Source: Calothrix membranacea FACHB-236
Lineage (GTDB): Bacteria > Cyanobacteriota > Cyanobacteriia > Cyanobacteriales > Nostocaceae
NCBI RefSeq assembly: GCF_014696315.1
Contig: NZ_JACJPX010000043.1
Coordinates: 1-64,000, forward strand
Direction of reading: 5' to 3'
DNA: 64,000 nucleotides
This document shows, one piece after another, positions 34,462-43,509 of this stretch. A program made the position numbers and the translations under genes. The number at the start of each line of letters is the position of its first letter. Within the stretch, counting starts at the first letter, position 1. A model generated the notes under the pieces. It did not search any database and was not told where the DNA came from. It was given only the letters and a program-made list of their open reading frames with translations.

Positions 34462-36147
34462 ATGGAAAAAGGTTATTCAGATAAGGCATACCGTTGGAAT
34501 CGTGACAACTATTCTAGCCGACGGCGTTTTATTGATATTTGGTCGTTTGTTTTGACCTTAATGTTCAAGCTTTGGCGATACAACAAAGCTTGGAGTTATC
34601 CTGGTGGCATGACAGAGGCCAAGCAAGCTGCAAGGCGCAAAGCCCAAGCTGTCTGGATTCGTAATACCCTGCTGGACTTAGGGCCAACCTTTATTAAAGT
34701 GGGGCAGTTATTTTCCACCCGTGCTGATATCTTCCCTGTTGAATATGTAGAAGAATTAGCAAAGTTACAGGACAAAGTACCCGCCTTTAGTTATGAGCAA
34801 GTAGAGGCAATTATTGAGCGAGAACTAGGTAAGAAAATTCCGGAACTTTTCCAGAGTTTTGATCCGGTTCCTTTAGCGGCTGCTAGTTTGGGGCAAGTCC
34901 ACAAAGCTGTCTTATACACTGGCGAAGCAGTTGTTGTCAAAGTACAACGTCCAGGACTGAAAAAGTTATTTGAAATAGATTTACAAATTCTTAAGGGAAT
35001 TGCCCGTTATTTCCAAAACCATCCTAAATGGGGGCGAGGTCGAGATTGGATAGGAATTTATGAAGAATGTTGTCGCATTCTTTGGGAAGAAATTGATTAC
35101 CTGAATGAAGGACGCAATGCTGATAGTTTTCGGCGTAACTTCCGCGGCTATGAATGGGTGAAAGTACCGAGGATTCACTGGCGTTATACTTCGTCGCGAG
35201 TGCTGACCTTGGAATACGTTCCAGGCATCAAAATTAGCCAATATGAAGCATTAGAAGCAGCAGGTCTAGATCGCAAGCTCATTGCCCGTCAAGGTGCCCA
35301 AGCATACCTAATTCAACTGCTGAATAATGGGTTTTTCCATGCCGATCCGCACCCAGGAAATATTGCCGTCGGCCCGAATGGCGATTTAATATTTTACGAT
35401 TTCGGCATGATGGGGCGGATTAAATCTAACATTCGCGAAGGGCTAATGGAAACGCTGTTTGGTATTGCCCAAAAAGATGGCGATCGCGTTGTCCAATCTC
35501 TCATCGATTTAGGAGCGATCGCTCCTACCGATGACATGGGGCCAGTGCGGCGTTCTGTCCAGTATATGCTGGATAATTTCATGGATAAGCCGTTTGAAAA
35601 TCAATCAGTGGCGGCAATCAGTGACGACCTGTACGAAATAGCGTATAATCAACCATTTAGATTTCCAGCAACCTTCACTTTTGTGATGCGGGCTTTTTCC
35701 ACTCTTGAGGGAGTCGGCAAGGGCTTAGATCCAGAATTTAATTTTATGGAAGTTGCTAAACCATACGCAATGCAGCTGATGACCGATATGAATGGTTCTG
35801 AGGGCAATAGCTTCCTCAACGAATTAAGCCGTCAAGCAGTTCAAGTTAGTACTACTGCTTTTGGGCTACCACGGAGATTAGAAGATACACTAGAAAAACT
35901 AGAGCGAGGTGACATGCGTATGCGAGTCCGTTCTCTAGAAACTGAACGTCTACTAAGGCGACAAAGTAATATTCAGATAGGTATTAGCTACGCTCTACTA
36001 GTCAGTGGATTTACGCTTTCAAGTACGATTTTATTGGTGAATCATTATGTATTGTTAGCAGTATTGGCAGGTTTAATTGCTGGTGCGATCGCAGTACTAC
36101 TTATCCGCTTACTTTTACGTCTCGAACGTTATGAACGTATGTATTAA
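34462..36147 (+). CDS. ABC1/AarF (UbiB) family atypical kinase
   Basis: The 561-residue product has the ABC1 family signatures: LGPTFIKVGQLFSTRADIFP (the KxGQ motif), AAASLGQVHKA (alanine-rich loop replacing the kinase glycine loop), VVKVQRPG, FFHADPHPGNIAVG and IFYDFGMMGRI. It ends with two hydrophobic helices (about 520-555), so it is membrane-anchored. In bacteria, UbiB supports ubiquinone synthesis; in cyanobacteria and plastids, relatives influence prenylquinone and tocopherol metabolism. The ATG at 34462 gives the conserved N-terminus MEKGYSDKAYRWNRDNY; in-frame upstream codons (TTG, GTG) would add unconserved residues. A PP2C phosphatase gene follows after 18 bases, probably in one operon. 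Confidence 0.92.
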   Translation: MEKGYSDKAYRWNRDNYSSRRRFIDIWSFVLTLMFKLWRYNKAWSYPGGMTEAKQAARRKAQAVWIRNTLLDLGPTFIKVGQLFSTRADIFPVEYVEELAKLQDKVPAFSYEQVEAIIERELGKKIPELFQSFDPVPLAAASLGQVHKAVLYTGEAVVVKVQRPGLKKLFEIDLQILKGIARYFQNHPKWGRGRDWIGIYEECCRILWEEIDYLNEGRNADSFRRNFRGYEWVKVPRIHWRYTSSRVLTLEYVPGIKISQYEALEAAGLDRKLIARQGAQAYLIQLLNNGFFHADPHPGNIAVGPNGDLIFYDFGMMGRIKSNIREGLMETLFGIAQKDGDRVVQSLIDLGAIAPTDDMGPVRRSVQYMLDNFMDKPFENQSVAAISDDLYEIAYNQPFRFPATFTFVMRAFSTLEGVGKGLDPEFNFMEVAKPYAMQLMTDMNGSEGNSFLNELSRQAVQVSTTAFGLPRRLEDTLEKLERGDMRMRVRSLETERLLRRQSNIQIGISYALLVSGFTLSSTILLVNHYVLLAVLAGLIAGAIAVLLIRLLLRLERYERMY

Positions 36148-36165
36148 TTGTTGCAGTAAAAATTT

Positions 36166-36897
36166 ATGAAACTTAACTTCGCGGGTCTTAGCGATCCGGG
36201 ACTTATTCGTTCTAATAACCAAGATGCTTACTATATCGACCCAGAGAAACGATTTTGTATCGTTGCTGATGGGATGGGTGGTCATGCAGGCGGAGAAGAA
36301 GCTAGTCGCATCGCTACGCAGCAAATTCAAGCTTATTTAGCAGAAAATTGGCAAACTTCTCAGTCTGCTCAAGAATTACTAGTACAAGCTTTGTGGCGTG
36401 CTAATGAGGCAATTTTGCAGGATCAGCAAAATGCCCCAGAACGCGCTGATATGGGTACAACGGCTGTAGTTGTGGTTTTCCGGGAATCTGAGTCTCCTTG
36501 GTGCGCTCATGTTGGCGACTCCCGGCTTTATCGCTGGCGTGGCTCCCATTTAGAACAAATTACAGAAGATCATACTTGGGTGGCTCGGGCTATTAAACTG
36601 GGCGATATTACTTTTGAAGAAGCGCGGGTTCATCCCTTTCGCCACGTTTTGTCACGGTGTTTAGGGCGCGAGGACTTACACCAAATTGACGTACAACCAA
36701 TAGATCTGATTGTAGGCGATCGCTTACTTTTATGCAGTGATGGTCTCACAGAAGAATTGGCCGATCAAAAAATTGCGGACTGTCTGCAAGATAACTCTGT
36801 CCTAGATAAGGCTGCGTATTCACTAGTTGAGGCCGCTAAAGCTCATGGTGGACACGATAACATTACAGTCGCCCTGGTTGCAGTAGAGGACAATTAA
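36166..36897 (+). CDS. PP2C-family Ser/Thr protein phosphatase (Stp1/PrpC type)
   Basis: The metal-dependent phosphatase has 243 residues and is just the catalytic domain. Motifs: [14 protein letters not shown] (first metal region), [15 protein letters not shown] (DGMGGH core), [38 protein letters not shown] and [13 protein letters not shown]. All metal-binding aspartates expected for the family are present. It is likely to oppose Hanks-type kinases such as those elsewhere in this window. The gene lies 18 bases after the ABC1 kinase gene. No transmembrane or sensor region is present. Confidence 0.95.
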   Translation: MKLNFAGLSDPGLIRSNNQDAYYIDPEKRFCIVADGMGGHAGGEEASRIATQQIQAYLAENWQTSQSAQELLVQALWRANEAILQDQQNAPERADMGTTAVVVVFRESESPWCAHVGDSRLYRWRGSHLEQITEDHTWVARAIKLGDITFEEARVHPFRHVLSRCLGREDLHQIDVQPIDLIVGDRLLLCSDGLTEELADQKIADCLQDNSVLDKAAYSLVEAAKAHGGHDNITVALVAVEDN

Positions 36898-37083
36898 CGA
36901 GTTCAAGGTTAAAGAATTTGAGGTATGCGCTAGCGAAGCGTCAAAGGCTCTTGTCCCAAACAGAGATGTTGAGCATCAGCTAGCTTAAATTTAAAGTTCC
37001 TAGAGGCTGCTCTAACGCCAAGAGCGAGTCCTCAGCATTTTTGAGATTGACTGTACTAGCCCAACAAAAAAATAGAGCTTCGA

Positions 37084-37138
37084 GATTTTAGATTAGTTTA
37101 CCTCCACAGTACGCTGAAACTAAAAATAATCTAAAATC
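37084..37138. repeat. inverted repeat, possible hairpin after the PP2C gene
   Basis: GATTTTAGATTA (37084-37095) pairs perfectly with TAATCTAAAATC (37127-37138), with an inner TTAGTTT/AAACTAA stem. It could be a processing or termination structure or a decayed mobile element end. Confidence 0.55.
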
Positions 37139-37445
37139 CTAAATCGCCATGTCAAAATTCCGAATTTCCAATAGCAAGAGTTGTAGATGGGGAATAAGGG
37201 GAAATGGTTAAGGGTTAAAGGTTTTATCTTTCCTCTTTTGCCTTTCCTATGTTCTGTTGACCATTTTTGGTAAATATACTCAGCAATTGTTCAGCCTGAG
37301 CATTTTTCCTATTTACTACTTGATAAAAATATTTTTAAGCTTCCAACTGACCAGAAGGATGCTGAAATTGCACAATTTGTCAAATTGACATCTTGCGCTT
37401 AATGCGGTATAGCGAATATAATTTACGCCAACTCCTTTAATTCTT

Positions 37446-37464
37446 GTTTAACCATTTGTTAAAC
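37446..37464. promoter_or_regulatory. palindromic candidate operator
   Basis: GTTTAAC, five bases, GTTAAAC is a perfect 7-5-7 inverted repeat about 310 bases before the nblA start. A dimeric regulator site is plausible; no factor can be assigned. Confidence 0.35.
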
Positions 37465-37535
37465 GAGATCACAGGGGGATTAGGGCGTTTAGCCCATAGG
37501 TTTATCAACAGCTAAAACTACCCAAAGCGACCTAG

Positions 37536-37568
37536 GTAGACTTCGGTAATATACCAGTAGACTTAGGT
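37536..37568. promoter_or_regulatory. paired direct repeats upstream of nblA
   Basis: GTAGACTTCGGT (37536-37547) and GTAGACTTAGGT (37557-37568) are 21 bases apart start to start, about two helical turns, so both would face the same side of the DNA. The first overlaps an ACCTAGGT palindrome. This layout suits a response regulator dimer; the identity is unknown. Confidence 0.4.
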
Positions 37569-37771
37569 TTTAGATAAGCCATAAAAAAACTAACCCATAA
37601 GTTAGTGGGCAAAATCAATCTCTTAGGAGTGGGCAATTCGTCAAACAATTGTTATCTTTCTTAATATCAGAAGAACAAAAGTCTAACGAAGTCCAGTCCC
37701 AGGATTTTACTCTTGCAGCTTCTGCAACCTAAACCAACATAACCTTTACGCGTTTCTTTTTGGAGTTAAAT

Positions 37772-37969
37772 ATGAGTAACCCAATCGAATTATCCTTGGA
37801 ACAACAATTCAGCATCCGCTCTTTCGCTACTCAAGTACAGCACATGAGCCATGACCAAGCTAAAGACTTTTTGGTTAAGCTGTATGAGCAAATGGTAGTT
37901 CGTGAAGCAACCTACCAAGAGTTACTTAAGCACCAATGGGGCTTAGATTCAGGCTCCACTTTGGCATAG
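37772..37969 (+). CDS. nblA: phycobilisome degradation protein NblA
   Basis: NblA is a small helical dimer that binds phycobiliprotein alpha subunits and delivers phycobilisomes to the Clp protease during nitrogen or other starvation. The 65-residue product, MSNPIELSLEQQFSIRSF then QVQHMSHDQAKDFLVKLYEQMVVREATYQELLKHQWGL, matches the family along its whole length, including the C-terminal helix contacting phycocyanin (LLKHQWG). GGAG lies seven bases before the ATG; an upstream in-frame TTG is not needed. The gene is monocistronic. Confidence 0.97.
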   Translation: MSNPIELSLEQQFSIRSFATQVQHMSHDQAKDFLVKLYEQMVVREATYQELLKHQWGLDSGSTLA

Positions 37970-38390
37970 ATTCTTTTCTAATGTCGCAGTGGGCGACCTC
38001 CTTCTCTTGCTCGGTTCCAAGGAGGAAAGGAGCTGGGGATGCCGGGGCGTCAACTTCGATAGGCAATCTCTAAACTTGACAACACAAAGACAATTTATTG
38101 GAGCCTTGAGGCTAAATTCACTATGAACCCTAGCTCAGCTAATTTACTGTTAGCTACCAATAAGCAGACTTATCCATACTTCTTGAGAATCCACTTAGTT
38201 TTGTAAATACTACAATGTATTTTTTGTAGATATTCATACAAAATTTGATTCTCCAAGTCTTACCGTAGCCCATTATATTTTTTATAAATACAACTTACAA
38301 CTATATATAGATTTTTATTAATAAAAGTTAACACAAATATCTGAAATACTTTTAGCAATGCATAAGTTATGTAAATTAAAAATTATTTCT
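37970..38390. other. convergent spacer after nblA with hairpins
   Basis: Two stems follow nblA: GTCGC/GCGAC at 37983-37997 and CCTCCTT/AAGGAGG at 37997-38025. The second has no T-tract after it, so it may stabilise or process the mRNA instead of terminating by itself. The remaining 360 bases are AT-rich and featureless. Confidence 0.5.
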
Positions 38391-39944
38391 TTAGCGAGAA
38401 AGGTCAAATCGGGAATTCGTGCTCATTCCTTCCAGCTTTGCTAGAATCATCGGCTTTATTTTTTCGTACTCACGTTTAAGTAGAGTTTTACTCATTTGGG
38501 GTTCAGCAGAAGAAACCATTACTTTACTGCTATTGGCCCACTCTTGCAGTTTTTGGCATTGGGCAGGAGCGATCGTAGAAACAAGCATATGAGAACAGCT
38601 ACCTGGTAACTCCCTAGCAAAAAATAACAGGCGATAAGAACCTGTTTGCCCCATAAGATTAGCTATTTCCTGCCCAAGACTGGTTTTGAGATCTAGGTAG
38701 TAAGGTAACCATTTAGCACCATGTTGACGATTGTAGAGTACCGTAATCCACAGCACCATAGGATGGGGAACAGTAATAAACAAAAATTGATTGTAGCGTT
38801 TACAAACTAAGCGCTTTTGAATTTCCTCTTGCTGTAGCATTACCCACAGAGAAGGTACAACCCCAGCATTAGTGCGGATAGCTTGGGGAAACACAATATC
38901 GGCAATTGGTTTATTTTTAGGCCAAGAATAGATAAGCGGAATTTCATTATTAGCGCTAGATATTTGTGACTCACCTTTTGTTTGCGGCTCCAGATCAGGT
39001 TTAGTCGTAATAACCTCAGCCACTGCATCAGTTTTTGGTAAAGACAGCCGAGTGTGATAATGGTGCTCAATAGCTAATAATATATTGAGGATATCACTGA
39101 TATTTTGGGGGCGATCGCTTGGTGCTTTAGCAAGGCAATTCTTGATTAAGTCTTCCAGTGCTTTCGGCACTTGTAAGGCTGGGGCTGCTTCTGCAAAAGA
39201 AATTGGATCTTGATGACGATGCACTTTATACCATGCCCCAAAAGAGGAAGTAGTGGGTACAAGCGGCATCTTACCTGTAAGCATCTCAAACATCATCACG
39301 CCCAAACTATAAATATCAGAGCGGTTGTCTAATTCTTTACCCTCCATTTGCTCAGGAGAAGAATAAGCCAAAGTACCTAAGTAGTAGTTAGTCACATTGC
39401 CATCTGATTGGAGTAACTTGGCAATCCCAAAATCGAGAACCTTAACCAATTCCCCAAAGCTGGCATCTTGTATCACCAACATATTACTGGGCTTAATATC
39501 ACGATGGATAATGGGGCAGATATGACCATCAACCATAATGCCATCATGGGCGCACTGTAATCCCAAACAAATCTGACGCACCATACTCAAAAATCTAGGC
39601 ACAGACAAATTTTGTAGGCGAATAATATTGCTTAAACTTTCTCCTTGCAGATATTCCATGACATAGAACGGGGTGTTCTTGTCGTCTAAACCATAGTCCA
39701 TCACTCGGACAATATGAATACTTTTTTGTCCAAGTAAGGCACAGGTTTTGGCTTCACGCTCAAAACGTTCTTGCAATCGCATTTTTTCATTTTGAATCGA
39801 CAAAGCCAGGAACTTTACTGCTACAGGTACTCCTCCCAACAAAACATCCTTAGCACGATAAACTCGGCCCATTGCTCCAGTACCAATTAACTCTTGCAGC
39901 TGGTAGCGTTTGCTGAGTAGGCGACCAATGTTGGGATCTGGCAT
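38391..39944 (-). CDS. Ser/Thr protein kinase (Hanks type) with unknown C-terminal domain
   Basis: The 517-residue soluble protein has an N-terminal kinase domain of about 280 residues: YQLQELIGTGAMGRVYRA glycine loop, VAVKFL Lys, IIHRDIKPSNMLV catalytic loop, KVLDFGIAKLL and GTLAYSSPEQMEG. The C-terminal part (about 330-517) includes PLIYSWPKNKPIADIVFPQ and LPYYLDLKTSLGQEIANLMGQTGSYRLLFFARELPGSC, which I do not recognise; no membrane segment is visible. This differs from the two membrane kinases at the start of the window. GGAG lies 13 bases before the ATG at 39944. The gene is convergent with nblA. Confidence 0.92.
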   Translation of the reverse strand: MPDPNIGRLLSKRYQLQELIGTGAMGRVYRAKDVLLGGVPVAVKFLALSIQNEKMRLQERFEREAKTCALLGQKSIHIVRVMDYGLDDKNTPFYVMEYLQGESLSNIIRLQNLSVPRFLSMVRQICLGLQCAHDGIMVDGHICPIIHRDIKPSNMLVIQDASFGELVKVLDFGIAKLLQSDGNVTNYYLGTLAYSSPEQMEGKELDNRSDIYSLGVMMFEMLTGKMPLVPTTSSFGAWYKVHRHQDPISFAEAAPALQVPKALEDLIKNCLAKAPSDRPQNISDILNILLAIEHHYHTRLSLPKTDAVAEVITTKPDLEPQTKGESQISSANNEIPLIYSWPKNKPIADIVFPQAIRTNAGVVPSLWVMLQQEEIQKRLVCKRYNQFLFITVPHPMVLWITVLYNRQHGAKWLPYYLDLKTSLGQEIANLMGQTGSYRLLFFARELPGSCSHMLVSTIAPAQCQKLQEWANSSKVMVSSAEPQMSKTLLKREYEKIKPMILAKLEGMSTNSRFDLSR

Positions 39945-40369
39945 AGAAAATTTGGCTCCAATGTCCAAAAATCGTGGGTAATTCCTGTTTAAGAGACAGG
40001 TTGTAAGTTTTGCGTTTTAAAAGTTCAATTTCTTCAACAAAATTGGTAGCTTTACCCTGCTCTTTGTCCGATTTTGCACTTTGTTGATGATTTATTTTGC
40101 CCAATTTTGCTGGAACAAATAACTGAACATCTATACTAGAAGAAACTTGGAAAATTTATCACCTCAAATTGGAGGAACGCAATAACCTGTCTTCTAGACA
40201 GATTTTAATAGTACTATTGTACTAAATAGTAGTTTCAGCTAACCTGCGATCGCGCAAAGCTAGGAATTACTAGTTAATACCTATAAATTAAAGTAAATTT
40301 ACTAATTATTCTCCATTTGCCGTAGCCTTCAAATGAGATAGTATAACTTACCGTAAATATAAATTAAGC

Positions 40370-40400
40370 CCTCAAACGCTTTTACTTTGCTTGAGGTTTT
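40370..40400 (+). terminator. terminator-like hairpin with no gene upstream
   Basis: CCTCAA (40370-40375) pairs with TTGAGG (40391-40396), and TTTT follows directly. No coding gene ends nearby on the plus strand, so it may end a non-coding transcript. Confidence 0.4.
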
Positions 40401-40506
40401 CAACAAATAATTTTAGGCAAGTCTGTAAAGACTGATGGCAAAAGAAGCCTTTTTAATTCAGTTCCAATATGACTTCCCATTTGCAAACGATAGATTAGCA
40501 TAAGAA

Positions 40507-40561
40507 TGCCCAATTCGGAAAGTAGAATTTCTCTATAAAACGCAGAGAAGGCTATTGGGCA
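40507..40561 (+). ncRNA. candidate structured RNA element
   Basis: TGCCCAAT (40507-40514) pairs with ATTGGGCA (40554-40561) and encloses TTCTCT/AGAGAA (40529-40549), giving an 8-bp outer and 6-bp inner stem in 55 bases. It may be part of an RNA gene or leader; transcription is unproven and the strand is arbitrary. Confidence 0.3.
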
Positions 40562-40922
40562 AAGAAAAGGGTAAAATCTAGGCTATGTTGGTTTAATTCA
40601 TCGCGGGTCAAGCACTGCTTATCTGACAGTTACAAGAAAAGCCAGTAATTCTGAAGTCTGAATAATCAAGCGCATATAACCTAGAGAGGGTTTTTATCTT
40701 CCTTACTTTTGTCTAGAAGTAATATTTTAAGGCTTACAGCAATTAAAACAATAGTTGCACCTGATCTATGCTGATTATCTTGCACTGAGGTAGTTCTACT
40801 CAGGGTTTGCTCAATTCAGACTTGCAGAAAAATCTCCAATGATACTACCTTTACGGCAGCAGGGTGGTTTCTAGACGAGTGTGCTATCTTGAACTAGGCA
40901 AAATCTATTTATTTTGATTCTG

Positions 40923-41096
40923 ATGATTTTCACATTGGTAATTATTCTTTGCCTTTGGGTAATCTTAAGTATTCCCCTAGCACTGTTTATTGGTAGATTA
41001 TTGTACGAAATTAATTTACAATCTGAAAATGAAAATAAAATTAGTAAAAAAGAAAAAAATATTATTAATAAAAAAATAAAAGCAGATTTAAAGTAA
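40923..41096 (+). CDS. possible small membrane protein
   Basis: The 57-residue product would have one hydrophobic helix covering nearly the first 30 residues (MIFTLVIILCLWVILSIPLALFIG in outline) and a very lysine- and asparagine-rich tail (KISKKEKNIINKKIKADLK). The layout is typical of real small bacterial membrane proteins, but no good ribosome site is seen and the AT-rich DNA makes a chance frame possible. Function unknown. Confidence 0.35.
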   Translation: MIFTLVIILCLWVILSIPLALFIGRLLYEINLQSENENKISKKEKNIINKKIKADLK

Positions 41097-41160
41097 AAAT
41101 CCAGACGAAATTTGCTAATTTTTTATAAAAATATATGTTAAATGAAATGGCTATATATGA

Positions 41161-43509
41161 TTATTTACGTGCTTTTAAGAGGTAAGTCATCATGTTACCT
41201 TTGCCTGGAACTTCAATTTCACCTCGCTTTTCTAAAAAAAAGTCATTATATAAATTTTCATAGGCAGTTTGTGATACTTGAATTTGCCCAGGAATACCTT
41301 GCAATTCCATGCATCTTGCAAGGTTTACGGTTTCTCCCCAGCGATGATAGTTAAATTTTTGGATATGCATCATACTGACAATTAAGGGGCCGCTATGGAT
41401 ACCGATCCTGATCTGAAAGTTTTGCTGGTGTTCGCTATTGAATAAAGCGATCGCAGTTTGCATATCCAAGGCCATATGAGCGATCGCTTGAGCATGATCT
41501 GTACGTGGTATTGGTAATCCAGCCATGACTATATAAGCATCGTTAATTGTCTGAATTTTCTGAAGACTATAACGTTCACTTAGGCGATCAAAAGCAGAAA
41601 AAATGGGATTGAGGAGACTAACAAGTTGCATTGCACTCATAGAAGCAGCAATTTCGCTCAAGCCAATGATATCTGCAAATAAAACTGTCACATAAGCAAA
41701 ATCTTTAGACATTTCAGTGGTTTCTTGGCTGGGGATGGAAATGTCTACTGGTGAAATATTACTTAATAGACGTTCAGTTTGTTCCTTTTGATTGTAGAGT
41801 GCTTCTTGTGCCAATATTCTCTGGGTTATATTACGAAAAATGCCGCGAATAGCAACTGGCTTACCTTCAATAAACTTACAGTTAATATTACCTTCTAGAT
41901 ATATTGTTTGACCATTTTTAGTCATAAATGCGGTTTGAACTTGTGCAAGCTTTTCACCTGACATAACGCTATAGAACTTTTGCCGGCTGCGTTGATGAAA
42001 ATCAGGATGGATAATATCAAACAAGTTCATATTAGCAATTTCAGCTTCACTGTAGCCTAGAGTTTTTTGCCATGCTTTATTTACATACAAAAAACGCCCA
42101 TAGGCATTTACAGACTGAATCAAATCATTAACATTTTCAAATAAATCTCGATATCTTTCTTCGCTTTCTACTAAAGCCGCTTCAGTTTGTTTGCATTTAA
42201 TAAAATGACCAATTTGGTTACCAATAGAAACCATCATTTGTAGGAAGTCTATATCTTTCTGTTGCACTTCTTGATTGAAAAAAACCATTACTCCTAAAAT
42301 TTCACGGTCGTCTAAGATAGGAAAGCCAAACGCCGCGTGCAATCCAGCAGTGGAAGCAGATTGCGATCGCTGAGAGTCATCATCTGCAATATCCTTGAGC
42401 CAAAGCGGAGAACGTCTAGCCCAAATTCGACCAGGTAAACCTACACCAGCCTTATAAGTAGTTTGCCAAGTAATAGCTTTAAATTCTCGTACAGAAACTA
42501 CTCGACTTGACCAAATTTCTACGCATCTGAGGACTATATTATTATTACTATCTCGTTTGATAGATCTAGTTATATATTCATTTGGTGTCCATAGTTCTCC
42601 TAAATCCCATCCTATGGTTTGACAAATAGCTTGCAAAATTTTTGGCATTGCCTCCTTTATACTTTGGGATTCTGAGAGTATCCTGGTAATAGCATACTGA
42701 GCGCAAATACGCTGCTCTCGGCGCTGACGAGCAGTAATATCTCGACCAATATAGACAATATCCTCTAAACTACCTATATGATTAGGAACAACTGAACAAG
42801 AAAAGGCTATTAACAGCTTTTCTCTTTTTTTTGTTCGACAAACAACCTCGATATTTGAAGATTTTTGCTGCGATAATGAATATTTTTTAAGGATGTTTTG
42901 AAATAAAGCATAATCATCAATTATTAGAGAAATTGAATGACCAATTAATTCTGCTTCGCTAAAACCAAATATTTTTTTTGTAGCTGTATTAATCTTTTTT
43001 ATCTTTCCAGAGTTACTTGTTACTAGCAAGGCATCTGCCATTGAGCCAATAACTTGTTCCATGTAATTCTTATATGCTATTAACGTACTTGATAGCAAAC
43101 TAGCTTCATGATATTTCTGTGCTATCTTCTGTTCAAATGCTAATCTATCAGTAACTTCTTCAATAAGAATTAGTAATCTATTCGCTAATTTAAATTCAAC
43201 TTGTTCGCTGATAATATATATATCTATATATATTTCATAATTGCTATCGCTACAACGTTTAATTCCTGGTAATTCAAATAATTCTTGTTCTCCTTTGAGA
43301 ATAGATACCAGAATATCTTCCATACCGATAAATTCAGGAAAACTTAACCGGATATCTTTTCCTTGTATTACCTCTTCTGGTCGCTCAGCAAACTTATGTA
43401 CTTGCTCAGAATTATCTAAAATATGAAAATTATGATCGATTTCCAGGCGTTCAAATTTACGTGGGAATGAAGGTTTATTAAAAATTCGCTCTAATACCTG
43501 GTATTTCAT
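41161..43509 (-). CDS. PAS-PAS-GAF-PAS sensor with degenerate class III nucleotidyl cyclase domain
   Basis: The 782-residue cytoplasmic protein has two PAS-like regions (about 25-140 and 150-270; the second has IGSMADALLVTSNSGKI and FGFSEAELIGHS), a GAF domain (about 285-450, with AGVGLPGRIWARRSPLWLKDI), a third PAS (about 465-590, ERYRDLFENVNDLIQSVNAYG) and a C-terminal class III cyclase domain (about 600-782). Both metal aspartates remain (Asp613 in LFADIIG, Asp657 in INDAY). However the purine-selecting Lys aligns with Gln653, its partner Asp with His722 (YHRWGETVN), and the transition-state Arg with Cys733. The transition-state Asn729 is kept. It may be a pseudo-cyclase or use another substrate. 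The start is the ATG at 43509. Confidence 0.88.
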   Translation of the reverse strand: MKYQVLERIFNKPSFPRKFERLEIDHNFHILDNSEQVHKFAERPEEVIQGKDIRLSFPEFIGMEDILVSILKGEQELFELPGIKRCSDSNYEIYIDIYIISEQVEFKLANRLLILIEEVTDRLAFEQKIAQKYHEASLLSSTLIAYKNYMEQVIGSMADALLVTSNSGKIKKINTATKKIFGFSEAELIGHSISLIIDDYALFQNILKKYSLSQQKSSNIEVVCRTKKREKLLIAFSCSVVPNHIGSLEDIVYIGRDITARQRREQRICAQYAITRILSESQSIKEAMPKILQAICQTIGWDLGELWTPNEYITRSIKRDSNNNIVLRCVEIWSSRVVSVREFKAITWQTTYKAGVGLPGRIWARRSPLWLKDIADDDSQRSQSASTAGLHAAFGFPILDDREILGVMVFFNQEVQQKDIDFLQMMVSIGNQIGHFIKCKQTEAALVESEERYRDLFENVNDLIQSVNAYGRFLYVNKAWQKTLGYSEAEIANMNLFDIIHPDFHQRSRQKFYSVMSGEKLAQVQTAFMTKNGQTIYLEGNINCKFIEGKPVAIRGIFRNITQRILAQEALYNQKEQTERLLSNISPVDISIPSQETTEMSKDFAYVTVLFADIIGLSEIAASMSAMQLVSLLNPIFSAFDRLSERYSLQKIQTINDAYIVMAGLPIPRTDHAQAIAHMALDMQTAIALFNSEHQQNFQIRIGIHSGPLIVSMMHIQKFNYHRWGETVNLARCMELQGIPGQIQVSQTAYENLYNDFFLEKRGEIEVPGKGNMMTYLLKARK

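Larger units (their letters stand above)
36898..37771 (+). promoter_or_regulatory. long leader/promoter region upstream of nblA
   Basis: No gene is seen in these 874 bases. Structured elements are a 12-bp inverted repeat at 37084-37138, a 7-5-7 palindrome at 37446-37464, paired GTAGACTTnGGT direct repeats at 37536-37568, and a small ACTAAC/GTTAGT hairpin at 37589-37606. nblA genes are induced by nutrient starvation, so a long regulated 5' region is expected. I did not find a perfect NtcA box (GTA-N8-TAC). Confidence 0.5.
39945..40922. other. long intergenic region with possible structured RNA
   Basis: No convincing gene in 978 bases. Notable structures are a terminator-like hairpin (40370-40400) and a two-stem foldback (40507-40561). 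The region between the divergent kinase and small membrane gene may encode a small RNA, but no known RNA family was recognised. Confidence 0.45.

Noticed and set aside
37536-37553. NtcA binding site upstream of nblA
   Set aside because: The best match is GTA-N8-TAA, which misses the required TAC half-site, so I report only the direct repeats.
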